Below, in pieces: positions 1 through 6,793 of a DNA stretch of 7,352 nt. The notes under the pieces were generated by a model that was not told where the DNA came from, did no database searches, and saw only the letters and a list, made by a program, of their open reading frames with translations. This DNA is from Bacteroidota bacterium. Lineage in GTDB: Bacteria; Bacteroidota; Bacteroidia; Chitinophagales; Chitinophagaceae. Location of the stretch: the NCBI GenBank assembly GCA_023386855.1, contig JAEWIW010000140.1, positions 1 through 7,352 of the forward strand, given 5' to 3'. A program made the position numbers and the translations under genes. Numbering within the stretch: position 1 is the first letter of the stretch; each line of letters starts with the position of its first letter.

Positions 1-16
1 GTTGTGCGTCGGCCAT
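1..16 (-). CDS. nuoG: NADH-quinone oxidoreductase subunit G, first codons only (partial)
   Basis: Reading left from position 16 on the minus strand gives ATG GCC GAC GCA CAA, i.e. M-A-D-A-Q, before the window ends. It lies 27 nt after the nuoF stop on the same strand, where NuoG is the expected next subunit. An AAGG lies just upstream, but only 2 nt from the ATG, which is closer than usual for a Shine-Dalgarno. NuoG is the large iron-sulfur subunit of the NADH module of complex I. Only five residues are visible, so the identity rests on gene order and on my recollection that some Bacteroidota NuoG proteins begin in a similar way. No domain can be checked here. Confidence 0.6.
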
Positions 17-43
17 TGCCTTATGGTTCTTTTATATGAATAT

Positions 44-1396
44 TTATACTGCTGCAACAGGAAGCGGGTCGGCATAATGCGCGATCCCAAAATTCCTGGT
101 CTGCGACTCCTGCGGGTTCATCACATGCCATTCAAACTCATCGCGGAAATGCCTGATCGCCGCTGCCACCGGCCATGCTGCTGCATCACCCAATGGGCAG
201 ATGGTATTTCCTTCGATCCTGCGCTGGATATCCCATAGCAGGTCGATATCGCTCATCTTACCGGAACCGTATTCGATCTTCTTCAATATCTTTTCCATCC
301 ATCCTGTTCCTTCACGACAGGGAGAACACTGCCCACAGCTTTCATGGCGGTAGAACCTTGCCAGCGTTAGGGTATGTTTCACCACGCACTGGTCTTCATC
401 CAAAACAATGAATCCGCCCGACCCCATCATTGAACCGGTAGCAAACCCGCCATCAGAAAGACTTTCATAGGTCATCATCCTGGTTTCACCTTTTGCTGTT
501 TTCAACAGAAGGTTGGCAGGAAGAATGGGAACGGAGGAACCACCCGGGATACAGGCTTTGAGCCTCTTTCCATTGGCGATACCACCGCAGTATTCATCAC
601 TGTAAAGGAATTCTTCAACAGAGATGGTCATATCGATTTCATATACACCTGGCTTATTGATATTACCGCAGGCGCTGATGAGCTTAGTACCGGTTGATCG
701 TCCCACGCCAATCTTTGCATATTCTTCACCACCCATATTCATGATGGGCACTACGGCAGCAAGGGTTTCCACGTTATTTACCACGGTAGGACAATCCCAC
801 AAACCTTTTACCGCGGGGAATGGAGGCTTGATGCGTGGGTTTCCGCGTTTACCTTCAAGGCTTTCAAGCAGTGCCGTTTCTTCACCACAGATATAGGCGC
901 CCGCACCACGTTGTACATAAATCTCGCAATTGAATCCTGAGCCCAGGATATTTTCTCCCAGCCATCCATTATTTCTTGCTTCGGCAATGGCCTGTTCGAG
1001 GATGTCCACGATCCAGGCATATTCACCACGGATATAGATATAAGTGCGGCTGGATCCCAGCGCATAGGAAGAGATGATCAGTCCTTCCACCAGCAGGTGG
1101 GGAATGAATTCCATCAGGTACCTGTCTTTGAATGTACCGGGTTCTGATTCATCAGCATTGCATACCAGGTAACGGGGTACGCCTTCGGGTTTGGCGAGAA
1201 AACTCCATTTCATACCGGTTGGGAAACCGGCGCCACCACGGCCGCGCAAACCGCTTTTTTTCACTTCTTCCACTACGTCGGCCGGTGACATTTTAAATGC
1301 TTTCTCCACGGCAGCATAACCGCCATTGTTGCGATAAGCATCGTAATATCTTATGCCTTCGATATGTGCCTTATCCAGTAAAACTTTTCTTCCCAT
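44..1396 (-). CDS. nuoF: NADH-quinone oxidoreductase subunit F (NADH- and FMN-binding, cluster N3)
   Basis: A 450-residue protein of normal NuoF length. NuoF is the entry point of complex I: it oxidises NADH on FMN at the tip of the cytoplasmic arm and passes electrons to cluster N3. The glycine-rich FMN/NADH motif GLRGRGGAGFPTGMKW is at residues 49-64, followed by DESEPGTFKDR (82-92) and GAYICGEETALLESLEG (166-182). A SLBB-like middle region follows at about 240-330. The [4Fe-4S] N3 ligands are Cys354, Cys357 and Cys360 (SCGQCSPC) plus Cys400 (NTICPLGD), so the set is complete. The ATG at 1396-1394 gives the canonical N-terminus; no strong Shine-Dalgarno is seen. The start lies 36 nt after nuoE, consistent with one operon. 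Nothing suggests truncation or a frameshift. Confidence 0.97.
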   Translation of the reverse strand: MGRKVLLDKAHIEGIRYYDAYRNNGGYAAVEKAFKMSPADVVEEVKKSGLRGRGGAGFPTGMKWSFLAKPEGVPRYLVCNADESEPGTFKDRYLMEFIPHLLVEGLIISSYALGSSRTYIYIRGEYAWIVDILEQAIAEARNNGWLGENILGSGFNCEIYVQRGAGAYICGEETALLESLEGKRGNPRIKPPFPAVKGLWDCPTVVNNVETLAAVVPIMNMGGEEYAKIGVGRSTGTKLISACGNINKPGVYEIDMTISVEEFLYSDEYCGGIANGKRLKACIPGGSSVPILPANLLLKTAKGETRMMTYESLSDGGFATGSMMGSGGFIVLDEDQCVVKHTLTLARFYRHESCGQCSPCREGTGWMEKILKKIEYGSGKMSDIDLLWDIQRRIEGNTICPLGDAAAWPVAAAIRHFRDEFEWHVMNPQESQTRNFGIAHYADPLPVAAV

Positions 1397-1432
1397 ATTA
1401 TCAGCACTCAGTGCCTGTTTTTTCTACGTTAA

Positions 1433-1933
1433 TCAATTGTTCAGGGCAGCGTTCTTCCTGCACTCCTCAATGATCTGGTCTACACGTTCGGGGGTTAGGT
1501 GCTCCTTGAAATGTTTGCCCAACTGCATCATCGGCGCATAGCCACATGCCCCAAGGCATTCCACTGTCTTCAGCGTGAAAAGGCCGTCGGCAGTGGTTTC
1601 CCCCACATTGATACCCAGCTTCTGTTTGATATAAGCAATGATATCGTCACTACCCTGTACCATGCATGGACCGGTTTGGCAAACTTCAAAAACATATTTG
1701 CCTACCGGTTTCAGGTTGTACATGGAATAGAAGGTCGCTACCTCGTACACTTCAATGGGCTTAAGGTTAAGCAGTGTAGCGATATAATCCATCACCGGCA
1801 CATCGATCCATCCTCCAAACTGCTCCTGGGCAAGATGAAGCAATGGTATCAAGGCGCTTTTCTGCTTCCCCTCAGGGTAGCGGGCAATGATCCTTTCCAC
1901 CTCTTTTAATTTATCTTCTGAAAACTGTATCAT
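1433..1933 (-). CDS. nuoE: NADH-quinone oxidoreductase subunit E (24 kDa, cluster N1a)
   Basis: A 166-residue member of the 24-kDa thioredoxin-like [2Fe-2S] family, the partner of NuoF in the NADH-oxidising module. The N-terminal helical part (about 1-75) contains the family pattern ALIPLLHLAQEQFGGWI (27-43) and EVATFYSMYN (64-73). The thioredoxin-like half carries the N1a cluster ligands Cys85, Cys90, Cys126 and Cys130, spaced C-x4-C-x35-C-x3-C as in the family. By knowledge of the family, N1a accepts an electron from FMN but is off the main electron path. The ATG at 1933-1931 is the first in frame and gives a normal start. It is separated from nuoD by 76 nt containing a degenerate 7-nt repeat, and from nuoF by 36 nt. 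Confidence 0.97.
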   Translation of the reverse strand: MIQFSEDKLKEVERIIARYPEGKQKSALIPLLHLAQEQFGGWIDVPVMDYIATLLNLKPIEVYEVATFYSMYNLKPVGKYVFEVCQTGPCMVQGSDDIIAYIKQKLGINVGETTADGLFTLKTVECLGACGYAPMMQLGKHFKEHLTPERVDQIIEECRKNAALNN

Positions 1934-1942
1934 TATCTATTC

Positions 1943-2004
1943 GTATTCTGTATTTGTTTACTACCGTATTCATACCGTTTTCCGTATTCCGAATTCAGTA
2001 TTCC
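1943..2004. repeat. Degenerate heptanucleotide repeat in the nuoD-nuoE gap
   Basis: Four adjacent 7-nt units run from 1977 to 2004 on the plus strand: GTTTTCC, GTATTCC, GAATTCA, GTATTCC. Two more adjacent units, GTATTCT and GTATTTG, sit at 1943-1956, and a single GTATTC at 1966-1971. The plus-strand consensus is about GTATTCC, read as GGAATAC in the mRNA. The array fills nearly all of the 76-nt gap and stops before both coding regions. The period of 7 is not a multiple of 3, which agrees with it being noncoding. No function can be read from it. Confidence 0.6.
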
Positions 2005-2009
2005 AGTAA

Positions 2010-3233
2010 TCATCCGTCCATCTCACCTGCGATCAGGTTCAGGCTACTCATCACCATGATGGCATCACTTATCATTCCTCCTTTCACCAGTTCTTCATAA
2101 GCCTGGTAATAGATGAAGCATGGCCTGCGGAAATGAAGCCTGTAGGGTGTTCTGCCGCCATCGCTGATCAGGTAGAAACCAAGCTCTCCATTCGCACCTT
2201 CAACCGCATTATATACTTCTCCAACAGGCATATCGATCTCCCCCATTACAATTTTGAAATGCCAGATCAGGGCTTCCATCTTCGTATATACATCCGATTT
2301 AGGAGGAAGGTAATACTCGGGGCTGTCGGCATGGTACACTTCTGCTTCAGCGCCTTTGAACTCCTGTACTTTTCTATAAGCCTGGTTAATGATGCTGAGC
2401 GATTCCCACATTTCTTTATTTCTTACCTGGAACCTGTCGTAACAGTCGCCCGTAGTACCCAAGGGAATGTTGAATTCAAATTCTTCATAGCTGCTGTAGG
2501 GAGAATGAACACGGACGTCATAATCCACGCCAGCAGCCCGAAGGTTTGGACCGGTGAAACCATAATTCAGTGCACGTTCTGCGGAGATACCGCCCACACC
2601 CATTGTTCTTTCCATGAATATCCTGTTACGGGTGAACAGGTTTTCCATTTCAGTCAGCACAGCGGGATATTCCCTAAGGAATTTTTCGAGTTTTTCGAAA
2701 GCTGTATTGGTGAAGTTTCTTTCAAATCCACCGATACGACCAATGTTCGTGGTAAGCCTTGATCCGCAAACTTCTTCATAGATCTCGTAGATCAGTTCGC
2801 GGTACTGCATTACATAGAGGAAGCCGGTATAGGCACCCGCATCAACGCCCATGATCGAGCTGCAGATCAGGTGGTCGGCGATCCTGGCCAGTTCCATAAT
2901 GATGACCCTGAGGTAATCCACGCGTTTGGGTGTTTTCACACCCAGCAGTTTCTCACAGGTCAGGTGCCATCCCATGTTATTGATGGGCGAGGAACAATAG
3001 TTGAGCCTGTCGGTCAATGGGGTGATCTGGTAAAGCGGTCTTCTTTCAGCGATCTTTTCAAATGCACGGTGGATATAGCCCACGGTGGATTCGGCAGAAA
3101 GGATCCTTTCACCATCCAGTTCAATGATGTTCTGAAAAACTCCGTGAGTGGCAGGGTGAGTGGGACCCAGGTTAAGGGTCGTGGTCTGCTTCTCGATGGA
3201 GCCTTCTGGTAATTTTATATGTAAATCAGACAT
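2010..3233 (-). CDS. nuoD: NADH-quinone oxidoreductase subunit D (49 kDa, quinone-site subunit)
   Basis: A 407-residue member of the 49-kDa / NiFe-hydrogenase large-subunit-like family. With NuoB it forms the quinone-reducing pocket close to cluster N2. The N-terminal loop LNLGPTHPATHG (20-31) carries His26 and His30. Tyr79 in TDRLNYCSS (75-82) lies 49 residues after His30, the same spacing as the quinone head-group pair His38/Tyr87 of Thermus Nqo4. Other family segments are VGYIHRAFEKIAE (51-63), CGSRLTTNIGRIGG (156-169) and the C-terminal end SLNLIAGEMDG (397-407). It is a stand-alone NuoD, not a NuoCD fusion. The ATG at 3233 has AAGGA 6 nt upstream (3240-3244), supporting this start. It lies 43 nt after nuoC. 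Two residues near Tyr79 are unusual: Asn78 where Asp is common, and Cys80. Confidence 0.97.
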   Translation of the reverse strand: MSDLHIKLPEGSIEKQTTTLNLGPTHPATHGVFQNIIELDGERILSAESTVGYIHRAFEKIAERRPLYQITPLTDRLNYCSSPINNMGWHLTCEKLLGVKTPKRVDYLRVIIMELARIADHLICSSIMGVDAGAYTGFLYVMQYRELIYEIYEEVCGSRLTTNIGRIGGFERNFTNTAFEKLEKFLREYPAVLTEMENLFTRNRIFMERTMGVGGISAERALNYGFTGPNLRAAGVDYDVRVHSPYSSYEEFEFNIPLGTTGDCYDRFQVRNKEMWESLSIINQAYRKVQEFKGAEAEVYHADSPEYYLPPKSDVYTKMEALIWHFKIVMGEIDMPVGEVYNAVEGANGELGFYLISDGGRTPYRLHFRRPCFIYYQAYEELVKGGMISDAIMVMSSLNLIAGEMDG

Positions 3234-3276
3234 TTAATGTCCTTGTTTTATGTTCAAAAAATAATTGCCGGCAAGA

Positions 3277-3783
3277 TCAGTCTCTTCCGAACATTTCATC
3301 ATCCTTATCTTCCCTGGTCTGGTCTTCCAGCGGGAATTCCTTGCGCATGGGGAAATAGGTCATTTCATCCACGTTAAGGATCCTTTTCAGGTTAGGGTGA
3401 CCGATGAAGTTGACACCATAGAAATCATAGGTTTCCCTTTCCATCCAGTTGGCCGCAGCAAAAAGCCTGGTGGCTGTATACACATCAGGCTTTTCGGTGG
3501 AAGTAAATATTTTCATCCTGATACGGACGTTATCAACAAGATTATGAAGATGGTAAACCACGGCGATCTCCCTACCGGGAAGATCGGGATAATGAACAGC
3601 CTGCAGGTCGGTAAGAAACCGGAATTTCAGTTCTTCATCGTCGTGAAGAAACTGAAGCAGTTTCAGGTTCTGATCGCAAGGCACTTCGAAAGTCAGCATG
3701 CCATATGGCTCGCTGATATTGGTCACCAGCTCACCAAACTTTTCCGTCAGCCTTTCCTTAATTCGCTCGTTAGATAATGCCAT
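3277..3783 (-). CDS. nuoC: NADH-quinone oxidoreductase subunit C (30 kDa)
   Basis: A 168-residue member of the 30-kDa subunit family, a cofactor-free structural subunit that holds NuoD and NuoB in the connecting part of complex I. The signature lies at ERETYDFYG (115-123), continuing through GHPNLKRILNVDEM (128-141) and FPMRKEFPLED (144-154). The C-terminal tail (about 153-168) is short, acidic and charged. It is a separate gene, unlike the fused nuoCD of E. coli; the nuoC stop and nuoD start are 43 nt apart and there is no continuous frame. The ATG at 3783-3781 is preceded by an A-rich leader rather than a Shine-Dalgarno. No cofactor residues are expected, and none are seen. Confidence 0.96.
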   Translation of the reverse strand: MALSNERIKERLTEKFGELVTNISEPYGMLTFEVPCDQNLKLLQFLHDDEELKFRFLTDLQAVHYPDLPGREIAVVYHLHNLVDNVRIRMKIFTSTEKPDVYTATRLFAAANWMERETYDFYGVNFIGHPNLKRILNVDEMTYFPMRKEFPLEDQTREDKDDEMFGRD

Positions 3784-3827
3784 CTTTTATTTTTCTAATT
3801 TCAATTGTCCTTTTCCTGCTGCAGCAT

Positions 3828-4403
3828 TTATTGGATGCCGTAGCTTTCCATCAGGGCTTTATACCTGTCGCTGTTTCTTCTCCTCAGGCTTTCATTGCCC
3901 ACCAGTTCCTGTACTTTCATGATACCATCCAGAATTCCTTCTGGTCGTGGAGGGCATCCCGGAACATATACATCCACCGGGATGATCTGGTCAATTCCCT
4001 GCAGAACGCTGTAAGAATCAAAGATACCACCGCTGCTTGCACAGGCACCAACGGCCAGGACCCAGCGCGGTTCTGCCATCTGGAGGTAAACCTGCTTCAC
4101 GATCGGGGCCATTTTCTTGGCAATGGTTCCCATCACCATCAGGATATCGCACTGGCGGGGGGAAAAACCTACCCTCTCAGCGCCAAACCTTCCAATATCG
4201 TAATGTGATCCCATGGTGGCCATGAATTCGATACCACAACAAGAAGTTGCAAATGGCAGCGGCCACAGGGAATTTTTACGGGCCAGGCCCACCACTTTGT
4301 CGAGTGAAGTTGCAAAGAATCCCTCGCCCTGGTAACCCTCAGGTCCTTCTTTAACCAGCTTCAGGTCATTCTTACCAGTAAGATTATATTGTACGGGACG
4401 CAT
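3828..4403 (-). CDS. nuoB: NADH-quinone oxidoreductase subunit B (cluster N2)
   Basis: A 191-residue member of the 20-kDa (PSST) family. It carries the terminal [4Fe-4S] cluster N2, which donates electrons to quinone at the NuoB-NuoD interface. The ligands are the adjacent pair Cys55-Cys56 (ATSCCGIEFM), Cys121 (GACASSGG) and Cys150 (VPGCPPRPE), with the same spacing as E. coli NuoB Cys63/64/129/158. The segment GFSPRQCDILMVMGT (79-93) is the conserved strand beside N2. A GEGFFATSLDKVVGLARKNS stretch (26-45) precedes the cluster domain. The ATG at 4403-4401 follows an A-rich leader with no Shine-Dalgarno. It lies 116 nt after nuoA, the longest gap in the operon, and 44 nt before nuoC. Confidence 0.97.
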   Translation of the reverse strand: MRPVQYNLTGKNDLKLVKEGPEGYQGEGFFATSLDKVVGLARKNSLWPLPFATSCCGIEFMATMGSHYDIGRFGAERVGFSPRQCDILMVMGTIAKKMAPIVKQVYLQMAEPRWVLAVGACASSGGIFDSYSVLQGIDQIIPVDVYVPGCPPRPEGILDGIMKVQELVGNESLRRRNSDRYKALMESYGIQ

Positions 4404-4519
4404 AATGTTGTTTTTTGTAGTTGATGAAATCTCAAAGCCTCATCAGTTTCGGTCAATTTCAATACCAGTTCCGCTTTACTACCCTTCCTTTCCTGCTCTT
4501 CAACGTTTCACCGAAAAGG

Positions 4520-4921
4520 TTATTCCTCCCACTTCAGCGCACCTTTCTTGATGATATAGATAAACCCGCAAAGGAAAAAAGCCACAAATGCCAGCACAGC
4601 GATAAACCCGTTCCAGCCCAGTGATTTGAAGATCACCGCGTAGGGGTAGAAAAATATCACTTCCACATCGAATAAAACAAACAGGATCGCTACCAGGAAG
4701 TACTTGATGGCCATTGGCTGACGTGCGTTCCCAATACTTTCGATACCACTTTCAAAGTTGGTCAGCTTATCTGCAGTGCGACGGGATGGCCCCAGCAAAT
4801 GGGTAACCACGATGATCAGTACTACGATAAATGCTGCGACAAAAAGTTGCAATCCAATGGGAAGGTACCAGAAAGCACTATCAGGAGATTGACTAACAGC
4901 CTGGAGCAGGTATAATTCCAT
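4520..4921 (-). CDS. nuoA: NADH-quinone oxidoreductase subunit A (membrane, ND3-like)
   Basis: A 133-residue small membrane subunit of complex I with three predicted transmembrane segments at about 18-43, 73-97 and 104-125. The conserved cytoplasmic loop is FESGIESIGNARQPMAIKYF (56-75), followed by VLFDVEVIFFYPYA (82-95) with the conserved Asp85 and Glu87. By family knowledge, this loop contacts the quinone cavity between NuoH, NuoB and NuoD. A serine occupies the position of the switch-loop cysteine of mitochondrial ND3, as in many bacteria. As the first gene of the operon, its ATG at 4921-4919 sits about 15 nt after the predicted transcription start. No Shine-Dalgarno is visible, which is common in this phylum. 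The C-terminus ends KKGALKWEE. Confidence 0.96.
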   Translation of the reverse strand: MELYLLQAVSQSPDSAFWYLPIGLQLFVAAFIVVLIIVVTHLLGPSRRTADKLTNFESGIESIGNARQPMAIKYFLVAILFVLFDVEVIFFYPYAVIFKSLGWNGFIAVLAFVAFFLCGFIYIIKKGALKWEE

Positions 4922-4941
4922 GTCTGATATTAAATTGTGGG

Positions 4942-4971
4942 CAAAATTAATGCAGCGGTATGATATAACAA
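4942..4971 (-). promoter_or_regulatory. Bacteroidota-type promoter of the nuo operon
   Basis: On the minus strand, TTG (4971-4969) is followed by a 19-nt spacer and TAATTTTG (4949-4942). This is an exact match to the Bacteroidota sigma-factor consensus TTG-N(about 19)-TAnnTTTG. Transcription would begin around 4935-4938, leaving a leader of roughly 14-17 nt before the nuoA ATG. It lies just downstream of the terminator of the preceding gene, where an operon promoter is expected. The match is by eye; start-site mapping would be decisive. Confidence 0.75.
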
Positions 4972-4995
4972 CCCAAGATGGTCATTTTCACAAAT

Positions 4996-5022
4996 AAAAA
5001 CCCCCGCTTTTGACAGCGGGGG
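4996..5022 (-). terminator. Intrinsic terminator of the PstS-like / TPR transcription unit
   Basis: A perfect 8-bp GC-rich stem, CCCCCGCT (5001-5008) pairing with AGCGGGGG (5015-5022), encloses a 6-nt loop. On the minus strand the stem is followed immediately by five T residues (5000-4996) and a further T-rich stretch, the layout of a Rho-independent terminator for minus-strand transcription. It lies 60 nt past the stop codon of the TPR gene and before the nuoA promoter. On the plus strand the T run is several bases away, so activity in that direction is less likely. Confidence 0.88.
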
Positions 5023-5082
5023 AATGCTATTTTTCAAGATTATGGGTTTTCTATTACCCAGTGCTCTATGGGTTTATGTGTA

Positions 5083-6747
5083 CTATTGTGAAGCGGTACT
5101 TCTCTTGCCATTGGTACTGGACCTTGGTTTGGATGCCGGCTGCTTCCGGGTAAGCAGTTCCTTGATCCTGATCGCATCGGCATTGGCCGGGTCAATTTCA
5201 AGAACTTTATCAAGATAATCTACAGCCGTATCCTTATCCTTTTTAATATCATTATAATACTGAACGAGGTAGAAATTAGCTGCAATGGCCTGGCTCTTGA
5301 ATTTACCGGAATCCAGTGTTGCCGCTACTTCTGCCAGTTTTTTATAAGCATCCACTGCGGTTCCTTTCAACATTGCTGTATCCTGGGCCTGTTTACTTCT
5401 TGCACACCAGAGATAACCATAGATCTCATCAGGGTATTTGGATTGATATACATCACAGAAAATACTATCGGAGGTTTTATAGTTGGCCGCCTGGTAATGC
5501 GCCATTCCCCAATTATACAGGTCGGTTTGAGATGGTTCCTTCTCCAGTTTATATGCCCTTCCGAGGAAATTCGCTTCCTGCAGCCTGTTACCCAGTTTTT
5601 TAGCGGTTGCGGCAGCCTGCTGGATGTATTTAATTTTATTGGACATAGCAGTATCCAGGTCAATGGCTTTTTCAAAATAAGTGAAAGCCTGCGACTGGTT
5701 GGTGCTATCCATTTTGGAACTGATATTGGCCAGTTCGAGGTAATCGGCTGGTAAAACTTCTTCCTGGTCTGCCTTTGAAAGGTAGGTTTCCATCGCCTGC
5801 CTGGCAGCATTCAGGTCGCCCAGGGTATCAGAAGTATAGGCTAACATCCTGTACATCCTTGGGTTAACTTTTTCACCATATTGCTGTATCAGTTGCTGGG
5901 CCTTGGTGCGTGCACCGGCGAAATCGCCCTTTGCATAAGTGAAATCAGTTTGAAGGTAATCGATATTAACGCCCTGGTCGGTATTGGCAATGTATTTATC
6001 GAGGTAAGTTGCCGCTTTGTTTACATCGCGGAAATACCAGTAATAGAACAGTTCATAATAAGTAGGTGCATATGCCGGGTCAAGTGTTACGGCCTGCTCA
6101 AAAGCGGGCAGGAAGAATTCAGGATTATTCTGGGTAAGATAGATCTTACCGATCCTGTTCTTTGCCGCTGCGTATTTTGGATCCAGGGCCAGCGCCTTGT
6201 TGTATGATTGTACGGCATTACCGCCATCCATAAGTTTGCGGTAAGCGTCACCCATCAGGATATATGTATAAGGATCGTTGAACTTCTTTACCTGGGTGGC
6301 CTGGTTCAATACCTGGATGGCATAATTCGCATCACCGGGCTTTGCGGAAATATTGGCTTCGGCAACGGCATTGAATACGTTAACATCCTTTCCCTTCGTA
6401 AGGTTGATGGCTGTTTCGAACCGCTGGCGGGCATCGTTGGTTTTGCCTTCCATCAGTTCGATCTGGCCCATACCTGCAAGCAACAGGGGGGCGTTGCCAT
6501 TGGTAGCCAGCGTTTTCTGGTAAAGATCCTTGGCGGCAACAGAGTCCTTCTCTTCGAGTAAGGTCTGACCCAGCCAGTAAACGGCTTCAATATTATTTGG
6601 ATTGGCGGCGATCATTTTTTCAAATGTCTCCTTTGCACTTTTGGTCCGCTCATAGTACAGAAACTTTCGCCCCTGCTCGATGCTTTGAGCAAACAGCAGG
6701 TTGGTGCCGATGATAATGGTGGTTATTAAACTAAGTGCTCTTTTCAT
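5083..6747 (-). CDS. Exported tetratricopeptide-repeat protein
   Basis: A 554-residue protein made almost wholly of TPR-type helical hairpins. The N-terminus MKRALSLITTIIIGTNLLFA followed by QS looks like a Sec signal peptide cleaved after Ala20, so it is probably periplasmic. The cleavage region has no lipobox cysteine. The clearest repeats are at about 54-87, 160-192 (ending NKALALDP) and 194-224 (ending EQAVTLDP); weaker ones lie at about 300-325, 336-365, 407-440 and 485-521 (ending LEIDP). A basic, Ser/Thr-rich tail (about 534-554) follows the last repeat. No catalytic domain is seen, so a scaffold or binding role is inferred and the partner is unknown. The ATG at 6747 has AAGGA 5 nt upstream (6753-6757), supporting this start. 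It lies 46 nt after the PstS-like gene, so co-transcription is likely. Confidence 0.9.
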   Translation of the reverse strand: MKRALSLITTIIIGTNLLFAQSIEQGRKFLYYERTKSAKETFEKMIAANPNNIEAVYWLGQTLLEEKDSVAAKDLYQKTLATNGNAPLLLAGMGQIELMEGKTNDARQRFETAINLTKGKDVNVFNAVAEANISAKPGDANYAIQVLNQATQVKKFNDPYTYILMGDAYRKLMDGGNAVQSYNKALALDPKYAAAKNRIGKIYLTQNNPEFFLPAFEQAVTLDPAYAPTYYELFYYWYFRDVNKAATYLDKYIANTDQGVNIDYLQTDFTYAKGDFAGARTKAQQLIQQYGEKVNPRMYRMLAYTSDTLGDLNAARQAMETYLSKADQEEVLPADYLELANISSKMDSTNQSQAFTYFEKAIDLDTAMSNKIKYIQQAAATAKKLGNRLQEANFLGRAYKLEKEPSQTDLYNWGMAHYQAANYKTSDSIFCDVYQSKYPDEIYGYLWCARSKQAQDTAMLKGTAVDAYKKLAEVAATLDSGKFKSQAIAANFYLVQYYNDIKKDKDTAVDYLDKVLEIDPANADAIRIKELLTRKQPASKPRSSTNGKRSTASQ

Positions 6748-6793
6748 CTTGTTCCTTGTTCGATTTTTGGTTGTAAAATGTAATATGTTGAAC

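Noticed and set aside
624..896. 90-residue plus-strand open frame, and a shorter minus-strand one at 808-1065
   Set aside because: Both overlap the conserved NuoF core, including the FMN/NADH-binding part, and show no family resemblance.
2133..2762. 209-residue open frame on the plus strand
   Set aside because: It lies wholly antisense to nuoD, which is clearly real. The translation has no recognisable domain, and I see no start signals.
3265..3777. 170-residue plus-strand open frame
   Set aside because: It is an almost exact antisense shadow of nuoC, a clear family member, with no recognisable motif of its own.
4422..4516. Weak inverted repeats in the nuoA-nuoB gap (TGATGA/TCATCA at 4422-4445; TTTCGGT/ACCGAAA at 4447-4516)
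   Set aside because: The stems are only 6-7 bp with loops of 12 and 56 nt, and there is no T run, so they are within chance expectation and not a credible terminator or attenuator.
5367..5810. 147-residue minus-strand open frame in another frame of the TPR gene
   Set aside because: It is nested inside the TPR gene. Its composition is Arg/Pro/Trp-rich, typical of out-of-frame translation, and no start signal was seen.
6748..6793. Possible separate promoter before the TPR gene (TACATTTT on the minus strand)
   Set aside because: It does not match TAnnTTTG exactly and has no TTG at the right distance upstream.
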